Of a stretch of 52,015 nt of DNA, positions 43,875 to 51,648 are shown piece after piece; the first letter of the stretch is position 1, and the number at the start of each line of letters is the position of its first letter. A program made the position numbers and the translations under genes. The stretch is from the NCBI GenBank assembly GCA_905209725.1, contig CAJLTZ010000003.1:1-52015 (forward strand), read 5' to 3'. The notes beneath the pieces are model-generated. The model did no database searches. It was not told where the DNA came from and worked only from the letters and a program-made list of their open reading frames with translations. Source of the DNA: an uncultured Muribaculaceae bacterium. GTDB taxonomy: Bacteria > Bacteroidota > Bacteroidia > Bacteroidales > Muribaculaceae.

Positions 43875-45221
43875 TCAGCTCGCCAAGAACCCAAAATCGA
43901 GTTTGTTTACCTCTTCTTCCAATGTTTCGGGCAGATACTTGGCATATACCTTTTCAGTTACGCTAGTCGAAGCATGACCTAACAGTCGGCTAACTACCGA
44001 CATTGCCATGCCGTCATTTAATGCCAATACCGCAAATGTGTGTCGCGCAACGTGCATTGTCAATGGGTGCGAAAATTTTAGTTTCTCACCTACTACTGTC
44101 AAAGATTGATTGATGCACTTCGTAATGTTGTTTCGGCATTTATAAAGAGTTTCACCGTTATCAAGGTCGGTATCATCATCAAGCATACCAAATACAAATC
44201 TCTTGTTACCGTTTTTCGTATGCCACCTCTTCAATATTTCGACTGCTTCAGCAGTTAGAGGTATGGTATGAGTTGTCGATCGATAGTTGGCAGTTTTCAC
44301 CAATATCTTGCGCAACTGTTTCTTCCCAAAGTCTATGTGCTTCCACTGAAGGGTCATTATATCAACTACACGAAGACCGCAAGAATGAAATGCGAACATA
44401 AACATATCAAGATATTCTTTACGTCTCGGCTCGTTTTCAGTCTTGGCATATTCTACCAATCGTTTCAGTTCATCTTTCTCAAGATAACGAACTGCATCGT
44501 CTTCACTTTCGGCGTTAAATGATACTATCTTAGGCAATCTCATTTTTTTGATGTCAGCATATTCCGATTTGGACATGAGACCAAGGTCGGCAGCGCGTTC
44601 ACACGCATCAATAAGAGGGGTTAACGAATGATTTATGGTTTCGTGAGAGTTTTCTTCGGTAGATTTCCTCCATTGAATATACTTGCTTACAATCTCTTTG
44701 CTCATGTCACCGACAAATAATATGTCTTTCTTTAACTCGCCTTTCAAAAACTTCTTGAATTTCCGCATACAGCACAGACGGTTTTTATAAGTCGAATGGC
44801 TGATTCGTTTTTCTTGATATCTTGCCTCTGTAATTTCATCGGCAAATTCAATGAATGACTTTCCTTCGTCTTGACGCGTCAACGGTTTACCGTCTAGAAT
44901 GTCGCGTACAATTTGTACGGTCAATTTATTGGGATGGATATTATTATATTCTATAAGAGCGTTATCAATGTCAGCAACTTTTTTACCAAGAATAGAATTT
45001 ACTCTCTTGAAGTCCATGCCATAACTTGCTTTGACTTCACCACGGCCCATATTGCCGTTCTGATTCCAATCAGATTCCCTGCACTGATAGTTTGCCATAG
45101 GACGCACGATTGAAGTGCGATTGAACACATAACGGATGTAAATGGATTTCACCTCACTTTGCTTGGAGATTGTACGAAGGAAAAACCTTCCTTTTGGTAT
45201 CAGTATTCTATTATTGCCCAT
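43875..45221 (-). CDS. Tyrosine-type site-specific recombinase (integrase)
   Basis: A 448-residue phage-integrase-family protein in the Bacteroidetes transposon/ICE style: an N-terminal arm-binding part, a SAM-like core-binding domain (about 110-210) and a C-terminal catalytic domain. The first catalytic Arg is in SCGLRVVDI, HxxR is in HVARHTF, the late His is in LGHAS, and the nucleophile Tyr is in EKVYAKYLP. It should cut and join the element's att sites. The start follows the HTH gene after 4 bases, so it belongs to one operon with that gene and the serine recombinase. Confidence 0.92.
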   Translation of the reverse strand: MGNNRILIPKGRFFLRTISKQSEVKSIYIRYVFNRTSIVRPMANYQCRESDWNQNGNMGRGEVKASYGMDFKRVNSILGKKVADIDNALIEYNNIHPNKLTVQIVRDILDGKPLTRQDEGKSFIEFADEITEARYQEKRISHSTYKNRLCCMRKFKKFLKGELKKDILFVGDMSKEIVSKYIQWRKSTEENSHETINHSLTPLIDACERAADLGLMSKSEYADIKKMRLPKIVSFNAESEDDAVRYLEKDELKRLVEYAKTENEPRRKEYLDMFMFAFHSCGLRVVDIMTLQWKHIDFGKKQLRKILVKTANYRSTTHTIPLTAEAVEILKRWHTKNGNKRFVFGMLDDDTDLDNGETLYKCRNNITKCINQSLTVVGEKLKFSHPLTMHVARHTFAVLALNDGMAMSVVSRLLGHASTSVTEKVYAKYLPETLEEEVNKLDFGFLAS

Positions 45222-45225
45222 CTCA

Positions 45226-45807
45226 TTAGTTGTTATTGATGTTTGTCTTATTAAGAAAGTCCATCAAATTGTCCTGCGTGTACCAAATCTTATCGCCGCA
45301 TTTTGAATAATCGAGCAATAGATTGTCTCGATAACCCCTTAATGTGCTTTCCTTTACGTTCAGTATCGCCATCAAGTCCTTACTCGTATAAATCGGTTTT
45401 GAAGTTCCCTTAATGCTTTGTGGAAATGGTCTAAGTGTATTAACGAACTGCGTCTTTGCCAATACGGTAAGAATGTCTAAAACGCTCTGTATATACGACT
45501 CACGATAATATAATGAATTATCAACCATCACAATATCAGCCTCTTTAACCGATAGTAATTTCTCTACGATCTGCCAATCTTCATCAAATAAATCGTGCAC
45601 CCACTGTTTACTGAGGAGGTGAAACATTTGCCACGGATAATGAATCACATGACCTTCGGCATCCTCATCGTTTTGTAATACCTCATCGAGGATAAGTTCT
45701 GTTGGCTCGCACTCAATGTAGTCCCCTTTCAGTTTACGTTTCTCCTTATTAGCCTCAACAATAGGCTTATATTTTGTCCAAATGGATTCTTCTATATTTA
45801 TTTTCAT
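45226..45807 (-). CDS. HTH-domain protein, excisionase-like C-terminus
   Basis: A 193-residue protein. The last 60 residues (IYTSKDLMAILNVKESTLRGYRDNLLLDYSKCGDKIWYTQDNLMDFL) form a MerR/excisionase-type winged HTH (HTH_17-like). The first 130 residues are acidic, helical and unrecognised. It overlaps the serine recombinase by 4 bases and is 4 bases before the integrase, so it may act as a directionality factor for excision. That role is inferred from position and fold. Confidence 0.7.
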   Translation of the reverse strand: MKINIEESIWTKYKPIVEANKEKRKLKGDYIECEPTELILDEVLQNDEDAEGHVIHYPWQMFHLLSKQWVHDLFDEDWQIVEKLLSVKEADIVMVDNSLYYRESYIQSVLDILTVLAKTQFVNTLRPFPQSIKGTSKPIYTSKDLMAILNVKESTLRGYRDNLLLDYSKCGDKIWYTQDNLMDFLNKTNINNN

Positions 45808-46433
45808 TTTATCATTGAATTAAGTTTTCTCAACGTGTTTACACTTGTTGTTGTAATCTTTGCTATATTCCTAAGTGAATAACCCTTCTTTAACAGACGT
45901 ATTTCTTCGGCATATTCTTCCTTCATTTGCTCGGATGTCTTACGGTAGCCAGTCTTGCGACCTACGACACCTCCATTGTTGCGGAAGTTATTGTAACCGC
46001 TTTCCATACGACTGCGGATGAGGCCTCTTTCCATACTGTTGAACTGAGCCAAGATGCCAAGAACAAGAGTAGCTATCGGATTGATTTTGCCATTCGGGAG
46101 GAGGGTTTCAAGACCGTTTTGGTGGATGTAGAGGCTGATTTTCTTCTCGTTGAATGTTTCGATGATAGAAAGGAAGTCAACAGCACGGCGGCTCAGTCGG
46201 CTGCACTCGTATATAAGAACCTTATCAACATTATTAACTTCGATATAGTTCAGTAATTCAGTCATTGCTTGACGTTCTTCTACTTTCTTTGTGCCACTTA
46301 TCTTTTCGGAGAAGGTTTTGACTACATCGTAGCCCATACGGTCTGCATACTGTCTCAATTCCGCAAGTTGACGGTCATAATCCTGCCCTGCGGTTGATAC
46401 TCGCGCATATATAATTGCTTTCGTCTTTTCCAT
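45804..46433 (-). CDS. Serine recombinase (resolvase/invertase family)
   Basis: A 209-residue small serine recombinase. The catalytic Ser13 is in YARVSTAGQDYDRQ, with Arg residues in SRLSRRAVDF, and the dimer helix FNSMERGLIRSRMESG and the C-terminal HTH (EEIRLLKKGYSLRNIAKITTTSVNTLRKL) are in place. It is first in an operon with an HTH gene and a tyrosine integrase. It could resolve or invert a segment of the element. Its promoter faces the XRE regulator and carries a candidate operator. Confidence 0.92.
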   Translation of the reverse strand: MEKTKAIIYARVSTAGQDYDRQLAELRQYADRMGYDVVKTFSEKISGTKKVEERQAMTELLNYIEVNNVDKVLIYECSRLSRRAVDFLSIIETFNEKKISLYIHQNGLETLLPNGKINPIATLVLGILAQFNSMERGLIRSRMESGYNNFRNNGGVVGRKTGYRKTSEQMKEEYAEEIRLLKKGYSLRNIAKITTTSVNTLRKLNSMIK

Positions 46434-46477
46434 ATTAAATTAATTTTATCTGATTTATATTATCAATTTAAGTATCG

Positions 46478-46508
46478 CAAAATTACAGCTTATATCATTT
46501 GAATCAAA
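46478..46508 (-). promoter_or_regulatory. Promoter of the recombinase operon
   Basis: On the minus strand TAATTTTG (46478-46485) and TTTG (46505-46508) are separated by 19 bases. The operator copy at 46492-46501 sits between them. Confidence 0.75.
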
Positions 46509-46554
46509 ATAATCTTAGCTAGAAAAGGTTAACTGAAATAGGCACAAATGATAT
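46492..46554. promoter_or_regulatory. Paired inverted 10-bp operator candidates
   Basis: ATATCATTTG (46492-46501) and its exact complement CAAATGATAT (46545-46554) face each other 43 bases apart. The first is between the -33 and -7 of the recombinase operon; the second covers the -33 position of the XRE gene. The XRE protein is the likely ligand, which would make a switch that can shut either promoter. Confidence 0.6.
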
Positions 46555-46569
46555 CTAAAGTTAATTTCG

Positions 46570-46577
46570 TATCTTTG
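46570..46577 (+). promoter_or_regulatory. -7 element of the XRE regulator gene
   Basis: TATCTTTG lies 17 bases before the ATG at 46595. The -33 position (46547-46550, AATG) is poor and overlaps the operator copy. Confidence 0.55.
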
Positions 46578-46594
46578 CACCAAAATATGAAGTC

Positions 46595-46924
46595 ATGAGT
46601 AAGATATTAGCCAACAGAGTCAAGGAGATATGTGCCGACAAAGGCATACAATTGAAGGAATTAGCCGCAATTATGGATGTCAAGCCCGAAAGTCTGAGTA
46701 GGACATTAAACGGTAATCCTCAGTTGTCAAGCCTTGAAAATATTGCCAAGGCTTTGAATGTAGGGGTAGCCGATTTGTTTGCTGATAAGAGCGAAAACTG
46801 TGTCATATCGTCTTCGACTACCCCCAATTCTTTACACTCTATTATCGTATACAAGAATAAAACTTATATTGCTGACAATCTCAATGACCTCTTAAACCAA
46901 GTCAGAATGGTTTGCGGTGAATAA
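46595..46924 (+). CDS. XRE-family transcriptional regulator
   Basis: A 109-residue protein with an N-terminal Cro/C1-type HTH (VKEICADKGIQLKELAAIMDVKPESLSRTLNGNPQLSSLENIAKALNVGVADLF, about 8-63) and a short C-terminal part (HSIIVYKNKTYIADNLNDLLNQV). It is divergent from the recombinase operon and probably represses it and itself through the paired 10-bp sites. It is tail to tail with the DGQHR gene, with no gap. Confidence 0.88.
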   Translation: MSKILANRVKEICADKGIQLKELAAIMDVKPESLSRTLNGNPQLSSLENIAKALNVGVADLFADKSENCVISSSTTPNSLHSIIVYKNKTYIADNLNDLLNQVRMVCGE

Positions 46925-47953
46925 TTAAGCTGCTTTATTAAACGGTTTTACTTCTTCTTTAACTTTTGAAGAGGTAGCGAGATAAGTCTCTATATCTTCA
47001 CGAGAAACAGTTTCAAGTAATGGATTCTTCTTTGCGGCTTCGATTTCCTCTTCCACACCAATCACATTCTCTATACGCCAAGTGTCGTAATCGGCATTAA
47101 TGATAGATTTAATTTGGGCAATCACATCGCCATCCGCATAATTAGCCTTTTCAATTTGGGAGATTGAGGTGATTTTGCTCAGTTTCAGAAACGTTTTTTC
47201 TTCCTCTCCGCTCTTCTTCAAATCGTTAATAACATCAATCATATATCGTTTGTTGAGGAACGATTTTGAGAACCCAAGAGATTGAAGAGCAAGATAAAGT
47301 TTCATTGCCTTGGCTGCATCAATACCGTTAATCGACTCACCGTTTACAAGACTCTGAAGAGATTTGTTGTTAATCACCTTCGTGTTGCCGCTCAGCCAGC
47401 GACTGATAGTGCTAATACTCATTTTATCCTCTGTCAGACGGTTGATAACTCGCAATTCAAACGAGTCCTCATTACGCTGATATGCGTTGACAATAAAGTC
47501 TTTATTAGACCATTTTTTGCCAGTGTTGTTGAGCATAATAACGTAGTTGTCAATGCCACCATATCGCTCTACATATTTACAATCAACTACTTTCAACGGA
47601 ATCTCTGTTGAGGCTAAGGTCGGAACGGCTTTCTTCTTCTTTTCATCCTTTATTGCCTCGTTCTCAGCCATAATCTTATCAATCTTGGCTACAATTTCAT
47701 TGAGGCAGGTCAATCTGTGCTGTCCATCAATAACGACATAGACACCTGCTGATTCACCTTCTCCAAATCGGAAGCCGATACTGTCATTCAATTTGCCGTC
47801 ATACTCACCAATAGGCATTACGATAAGGTCTTGCGCAATACCATACTTCTGAATCTCTTGGCGAAGATTGCTGTTTGTCACTACGTCACGGTTAGTTGCC
47901 ATGAACTTGAATTCTACACTCTGATTCTTAAAGTCAATTACAAAATTTTTCAT
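46925..47953 (-). CDS. DGQHR-domain (ParB/DndB-like) protein
   Basis: About 342 residues. The motif VVIDGQHRLTCLNEI is in the N-terminal third, typical of the DGQHR subgroup of the ParB/sulfiredoxin-like fold found in DndB (DNA phosphorothioation) and DpdB-type proteins. The C-terminal two thirds are helical (FSKSFLNKRYMIDVINDLKK). Roles in the family include nucleic-acid-bound regulation or modification. The start is placed at ATG 47953, after an AT-rich leader; a frame from 47989 overlaps the upstream stop as ATGA and adds 12 residues, so coupling is possible. It is last in a minus-strand run with the 161- and 348-residue genes. Confidence 0.75.
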   Translation of the reverse strand: MKNFVIDFKNQSVEFKFMATNRDVVTNSNLRQEIQKYGIAQDLIVMPIGEYDGKLNDSIGFRFGEGESAGVYVVIDGQHRLTCLNEIVAKIDKIMAENEAIKDEKKKKAVPTLASTEIPLKVVDCKYVERYGGIDNYVIMLNNTGKKWSNKDFIVNAYQRNEDSFELRVINRLTEDKMSISTISRWLSGNTKVINNKSLQSLVNGESINGIDAAKAMKLYLALQSLGFSKSFLNKRYMIDVINDLKKSGEEEKTFLKLSKITSISQIEKANYADGDVIAQIKSIINADYDTWRIENVIGVEEEIEAAKKNPLLETVSREDIETYLATSSKVKEEVKPFNKAA

Positions 47954-47985
47954 TTCAAATGAATTTATTAAATTATTGAATATTA

Positions 47986-48471
47986 TCATTTTATCTGTTT
48001 CAGAATTTGTGTGAGGAGATAGGGTTGTATCACCAAATCGGGGTGGTCGGATAGAGATACTTCTGGGATGGCGCGTTGAAGATAATGAATGTAAATCTGC
48101 TTCAAGCGTTGGTGCATTTGGAGTAAAGATTGACTGCGCTCTTCTTCGGATGCAAACTGACGATGATCGAAGCGGTCGAACTCCATTGCTTCTATTTCGT
48201 TATAGGTTTTCAAAACTGCCTTATAGCAGTGATAAAAATGCTTGACACCGTGGATTATATGGTCTAATTCTATAAGTTCTTTTATCGCTGTCTTACGAGT
48301 ATAGGCGTTATTCCCGAATTGATTTGCGACATCAATATTTCCTACGCATATTGATATGTTGGGATGAGGATAGATGGTATCGACAATCATAAAATCAGGA
48401 GTCTTTACCGAACAATAAGCCTGCAATGGAGTTGCGCCATCAAAACCCTCTATGAGAAAAGGTTGAATCAT
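47986..48471 (-). CDS. Hypothetical protein, 161 residues
   Basis: I do not recognise this protein. It has no signal peptide or membrane segment. A strand-rich start (FLIEGFDGATPLQAYC; DFMIVDTIYPHPNISIC) is followed by long helices (HIIHGVKHFYHCYKAVLK; SQSLLQMHQRLKQIYIHYLQ). It overlaps the upstream 348-residue gene by 4 bases and the DGQHR frame by an ATGA, so the three are likely made together. Confidence 0.6.
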   Translation of the reverse strand: MIQPFLIEGFDGATPLQAYCSVKTPDFMIVDTIYPHPNISICVGNIDVANQFGNNAYTRKTAIKELIELDHIIHGVKHFYHCYKAVLKTYNEIEAMEFDRFDHRQFASEEERSQSLLQMHQRLKQIYIHYLQRAIPEVSLSDHPDLVIQPYLLTQILKQIK

Positions 48472-49514
48472 ATCATTTCTGAAATTAGCTTCTCAATAAC
48501 GTTAAAATCGAAATAAGATGCATCATCGCCAAAGACCTTATTAAGGCCCTCTCGCACATATTCACAACACTGCTTTTCAGCCTCCTTTGCTTTCTTTCTG
48601 AGCGGAGTCAATGTTCTCTGATAGGTGATGTTGTCAATGTTTCCACCACGAAGAGCCTTACGCAGTTCTATGCGTTGTTCGTAGAAATATTCACGTGCCA
48701 ACCGTGCCACAGTTTGCAGATTGATACATTTATTGTAATACTCTGTGGCCTCTTCTCGGTACTGTTGGAAGATAAGATGTTGAATCTTAACTTTGTATTC
48801 TGCAGACAGTTCCTTTGCCTGCTTCAAGGCTCTTTTCAGATTGGAAATGTAATTGTCATACCTTACTTTTTCAAGGCTCAGATGGAGCTTGAAATACTGT
48901 TGTGAGTCGTTTGTGCCTTCGAGAATGTCTATGACTTTCCTTAACTCGTAAGCCATATAGCGACCTTTGAACGCATTGTAACGGTTGTTCACCTCGACAA
49001 ACGACCGCCACACCGCCATGAAGCTCCCGTTAAGTTGCGCACGGTGCGTTTTACCTTTGCGGTCTACCGCGCTGCAGGCATGGCTACCTGAAAGCGGCGA
49101 ACCGCTGATAAACCATATCGGACAGCCTTTTGCGTCGATAGAAGCGTCTTTGTGGTAGAGCCACCACTCGATGTAGATACCGAGTGTAGGTTTGTGGAAG
49201 CCGCTGGTGCCAGTATAGGCGAGACCGTTCACTACATTTACGGGAGTCAAGAACAATCGGCTGTCAGATAGAATCTTATCGGTATTGGCGAGGAAGATGT
49301 GTGCGTGTTCATAGAAGAGTTTTTCGTCAATCTCTTCTTGTTTGCGTCTTTCCGCTAATTCTTTGTCGGTTGTGAAGTGCGGCTTCGTACCGATTTGCAG
49401 ATATTGACCCGTAGTGTCAAGTGAAAATTCACTGCTTACAATCTCATCGGACGGGAAAGCAATGGGGTAACAGTCAAGTTGACTGCCGTCTATAAGTGTT
49501 ATCTTGTCATTCAT
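48468..49514 (-). CDS. Hypothetical protein, 348 residues, C-terminal coiled coil
   Basis: I do not recognise this protein. The first half has a compact Gly/Ser/Trp-rich block (FHKPTLGIYIEWW; WFISGSPLSGSHAC; GSFMAVWRSFVEVNNRYN), which might be a catalytic or binding domain. The second half is charged helix, probably coiled coil (QAKELSAEYKVKIQHLIFQQYREEATEYYNK; ELRKALRGG; LRKKAKEAEKQC). It is the first gene of a three-gene overlapping set. No motif of known toxins, nucleases or ADP-ribosyltransferases was seen by eye. Confidence 0.65.
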   Translation of the reverse strand: MNDKITLIDGSQLDCYPIAFPSDEIVSSEFSLDTTGQYLQIGTKPHFTTDKELAERRKQEEIDEKLFYEHAHIFLANTDKILSDSRLFLTPVNVVNGLAYTGTSGFHKPTLGIYIEWWLYHKDASIDAKGCPIWFISGSPLSGSHACSAVDRKGKTHRAQLNGSFMAVWRSFVEVNNRYNAFKGRYMAYELRKVIDILEGTNDSQQYFKLHLSLEKVRYDNYISNLKRALKQAKELSAEYKVKIQHLIFQQYREEATEYYNKCINLQTVARLAREYFYEQRIELRKALRGGNIDNITYQRTLTPLRKKAKEAEKQCCEYVREGLNKVFGDDASYFDFNVIEKLISEMI

Positions 49515-49636
49515 ATTATATTGATTTTATTTGATTTGCTTAACTTTGAGAGATAGTAATCGCAGACAAGGTAAGCGTGACAACGGAGCGAGTGTTGCCG
49601 ATTTCGTAATGCTCATGGGCATATATGTGGTGAGGT

Positions 49637-50395
49637 TTAATCTTGGAATGTGAGCTGTTTGCCGAGAATAAAGATATTCTTTGACCGCAGTAAGTCAATG
49701 TCAATATAGGGATTAGTACCTCGCTTGATACAATCGCGGCAAATCATCAGTATCTTGCCGATATTATTCTGCCCTCTGAATATTCCGACATTGCGGATAG
49801 TGTTGGTCTCGACATTGATAAGGAAGTCGAGATTTTTCTTTGATAGGTCTGAGTGTTTCTCGGCAATAGTCTGAGCAACAGCCTTGCGAGCCTCTACAAG
49901 TTCACGGTTAGAGCAGCCCCAAATCTGACCGCTGCCGCCAGTGTCGGTGGTCGTTTCCTCGACAAGAATCACGTCATCGGGAATGGAGAGCAGCTTGCGC
50001 CGAAAGTCGATATTGCCTTTGCACTTCTGCCACACGCACCACAGCATCCACTGTGTCCGAAACTCGGTAAAGTCCTCTCGCACCTCCTTACGGTGCTTAC
50101 CCTTAACGAAGCGTTTAGCGGCATACGGACTCTTAGCCGCCCTCAGTTCCTCTTGGATGGTGAGATGTTCGGCGGTGTCGTTTGAGAACTCGCCTGCAAG
50201 GTAAAGTTCCTCCGAGCTGCGCCACTTCACGCCCTCAACCTCAAAGGGATAGCAAGAGGTCATATTGCAGAGGTCGAGTTTCACGCCATCGACAATATCG
50301 TCAACGTGCTTGAACGGCCACACAGTGACCTGCGAAGGGTTGTAAGCCTCTACGCGGTCAAGAACGATGGGATTTGAATGGGAATTTGAAATCAT
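49637..50395 (-). CDS. NADAR-domain protein (YbiA/DUF1768-like)
   Basis: About 252 residues. The NADAR pattern is visible: WRSSEELYLAGEF, then QEELRAAKSPYAAKRFVKG with KEVREDF, WMLWCVWQKCKGNIDFRRKLL, and ILVEET followed by IWGCSN. E. coli YbiA acts on riboflavin-pathway intermediates, and some NADAR enzymes remove ADP-ribose from guanosine in DarT-NADAR pairs. A C-terminal extension of about 90 residues follows the core. The start is uncertain: ATG 50395 has an A-rich leader, but ATG 50431 and an in-frame stop at 50474-50476 preceded by 17 more codons suggest the frame once began further upstream. No DarT toxin is recognised beside it. Confidence 0.78.
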   Translation of the reverse strand: MISNSHSNPIVLDRVEAYNPSQVTVWPFKHVDDIVDGVKLDLCNMTSCYPFEVEGVKWRSSEELYLAGEFSNDTAEHLTIQEELRAAKSPYAAKRFVKGKHRKEVREDFTEFRTQWMLWCVWQKCKGNIDFRRKLLSIPDDVILVEETTTDTGGSGQIWGCSNRELVEARKAVAQTIAEKHSDLSKKNLDFLINVETNTIRNVGIFRGQNNIGKILMICRDCIKRGTNPYIDIDLLRSKNIFILGKQLTFQD

Positions 50396-50473
50396 AAAGT
50401 TGAGTATTAGTTGTTTATCTCTAAACCACATGCCCTTGCGGGAATACACCGTTGCCCTCAACTTCTCTAAGTC

Positions 50474-50527
50474 TTAATGAGGCTGGTTGTCAAAGTAAGT
50501 CAGCTGATCAGACTCCTTACCCTTCAT
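50474..50527 (-). other. 17-codon ORF in frame with and upstream of the NADAR gene
   Basis: ATG at 50525-50527 opens a 17-residue peptide (MKGKESDQLTYFDNQPH) that ends in TAA at 50474-50476. This frame is the NADAR frame, and the codons between the TAA and the NADAR ATG stay open and protein-like. It is either a leader peptide or the true 5' end of the NADAR gene broken by a nonsense codon. The promoter at 50557-50588 lies just before it. Confidence 0.4.
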
Positions 50528-50556
50528 GCAGATATAATCGAGTTTCGATTACAATG

Positions 50557-50588
50557 CAAAGTTATAGCGAAGATTTTGTAACGCCAAA
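50557..50588 (-). promoter_or_regulatory. Promoter of the NADAR gene
   Basis: On the minus strand TAACTTTG (50557-50564) and TTTG (50585-50588) have a 20-base spacer. RNA should start near 50550, just before the 17-codon ORF. Confidence 0.7.
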
Positions 50589-50677
50589 TTTCTGCCGCCC
50601 ATGGTATTAAAGTTTATATTGCTTAACACAAAGCTCATTTGATTTGATGAAATGCGCAATTTTACGACCTATCAACT

Positions 50678-50709
50678 TTTGCGTTTTTGGGTAATTCTGC
50701 CTAACTTTG
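50678..50709 (+). promoter_or_regulatory. Promoter of the HTH-methyltransferase-like gene
   Basis: TTTG (50678-50681) and TAACTTTG (50702-50709) have a 20-base spacer. The -7 box ends nine bases before the ATG at 50719, so the mRNA would have little or no leader. Confidence 0.65.
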
Positions 50710-50718
50710 CAGTCAGAT

Positions 50719-51648
50719 ATGAAGACTTCTCGAATCACCAACTACGACCCGACACTATCGGTTGAGGAAAACGCAGCCAACAACAACGTTACGACAGCTG
50801 CCATACGCTCGTATATACAAGCAAGAGGCATTGACCGCGCAACCGAACGGCAGATATACCTTTATAATAAAGTCAAAGAGTATGCTCGAGAGCATCCAAA
50901 AGAAAAAGCTCCTCAGATAGCCGATGCACTTGATCTGACCCCTAACACGGTTAGACGTTATCTGAAAATGACCGAGCAACCTAAACCGAAAGAAAAGAAG
51001 ACCGCAACAATCAATCTAGCCGACAAACTAAAATTCATATCAGTATCGGAAAATCAAACCGATATTTTAAAGACGATATTGGCTATCCATCTGCCTAAGC
51101 GGAAAAACTTTCAATGCGACCTTACCGCATGGAAACTAGGATTCTATAAAAATGGGGTTCCTAAGCCGCTGTATTGCTATGATAAATACGCCTCCATCCT
51201 CAACAATGATGAGGTGAGAGACTTATCGTATTTTGAAGCTGATTGGCATGACGGCACATTTGAAAATATCGTGATAGACTTGCCGTGTTCAGTCGAAGCA
51301 CCATCGACCAAGAGCCGACTGGACGTATCTACGCATTTTTCAAGCCTTCCCGAATTACTGCAAGAGCATGAGAAGATGCTCCGACTCGCATACCGTAAAA
51401 TGCAGACCGATGGAATACTCCTCTACAAGACAATGGACTTCACATTTCAGAATACACCCTACTGGTTGTCAGATGAAGTTCTCAGAATGGCAAGAGAAAT
51501 AGGTTTTGAATTGGCAGATAAGTATATCTATATCGACCCCAAACACAGCAAAATCGACCGCCGCCGCACTCGTTTCACCGCCTCAGTGCCAGCCCACGCT
51601 TATTTCTTCGTATTTCGCAAACAAAGGCAAGTGATTGCTCAATCGTAA
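50719..51648 (+). CDS. Two-HTH protein with a degenerate DNA-methyltransferase-like domain
   Basis: About 309 residues from ATG 50719; the TTG 12 bases earlier lies in the -7 box. Two HTH-like segments sit at about 12-40 (SVEENAANNNVTTAAIRSYIQARG) and 52-84 (PQIADALDLTPNTVRRYLKM). The C-terminal 200 residues look like a DNA N-methyltransferase fold: a CDLTAWKLGFYKNG-PKPLY stretch, a motif-IV position reading IDLPCS (187-191) in place of DPPF/Y, and a late MQTDGILLYK strand. Loss of the DPPY aromatic residue suggests no methyl transfer, so it may be a DNA-binding regulator. It is divergent from the NADAR gene and its end overlaps the SIS gene by 10 bases. Confidence 0.65.
   Translation: MKTSRITNYDPTLSVEENAANNNVTTAAIRSYIQARGIDRATERQIYLYNKVKEYAREHPKEKAPQIADALDLTPNTVRRYLKMTEQPKPKEKKTATINLADKLKFISVSENQTDILKTILAIHLPKRKNFQCDLTAWKLGFYKNGVPKPLYCYDKYASILNNDEVRDLSYFEADWHDGTFENIVIDLPCSVEAPSTKSRLDVSTHFSSLPELLQEHEKMLRLAYRKMQTDGILLYKTMDFTFQNTPYWLSDEVLRMAREIGFELADKYIYIDPKHSKIDRRRTRFTASVPAHAYFFVFRKQRQVIAQS

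Noticed and set aside
45226..45807. Relaxase or mobilisation gene
   Set aside because: Only a C-terminal excisionase-like HTH is recognisable; no HUH or catalytic Tyr motif of a relaxase is seen.
49637..50461. DarT-NADAR toxin-antitoxin pair
   Set aside because: A NADAR domain is present but no neighbouring protein shows DarT motifs by eye, so the pair cannot be claimed.
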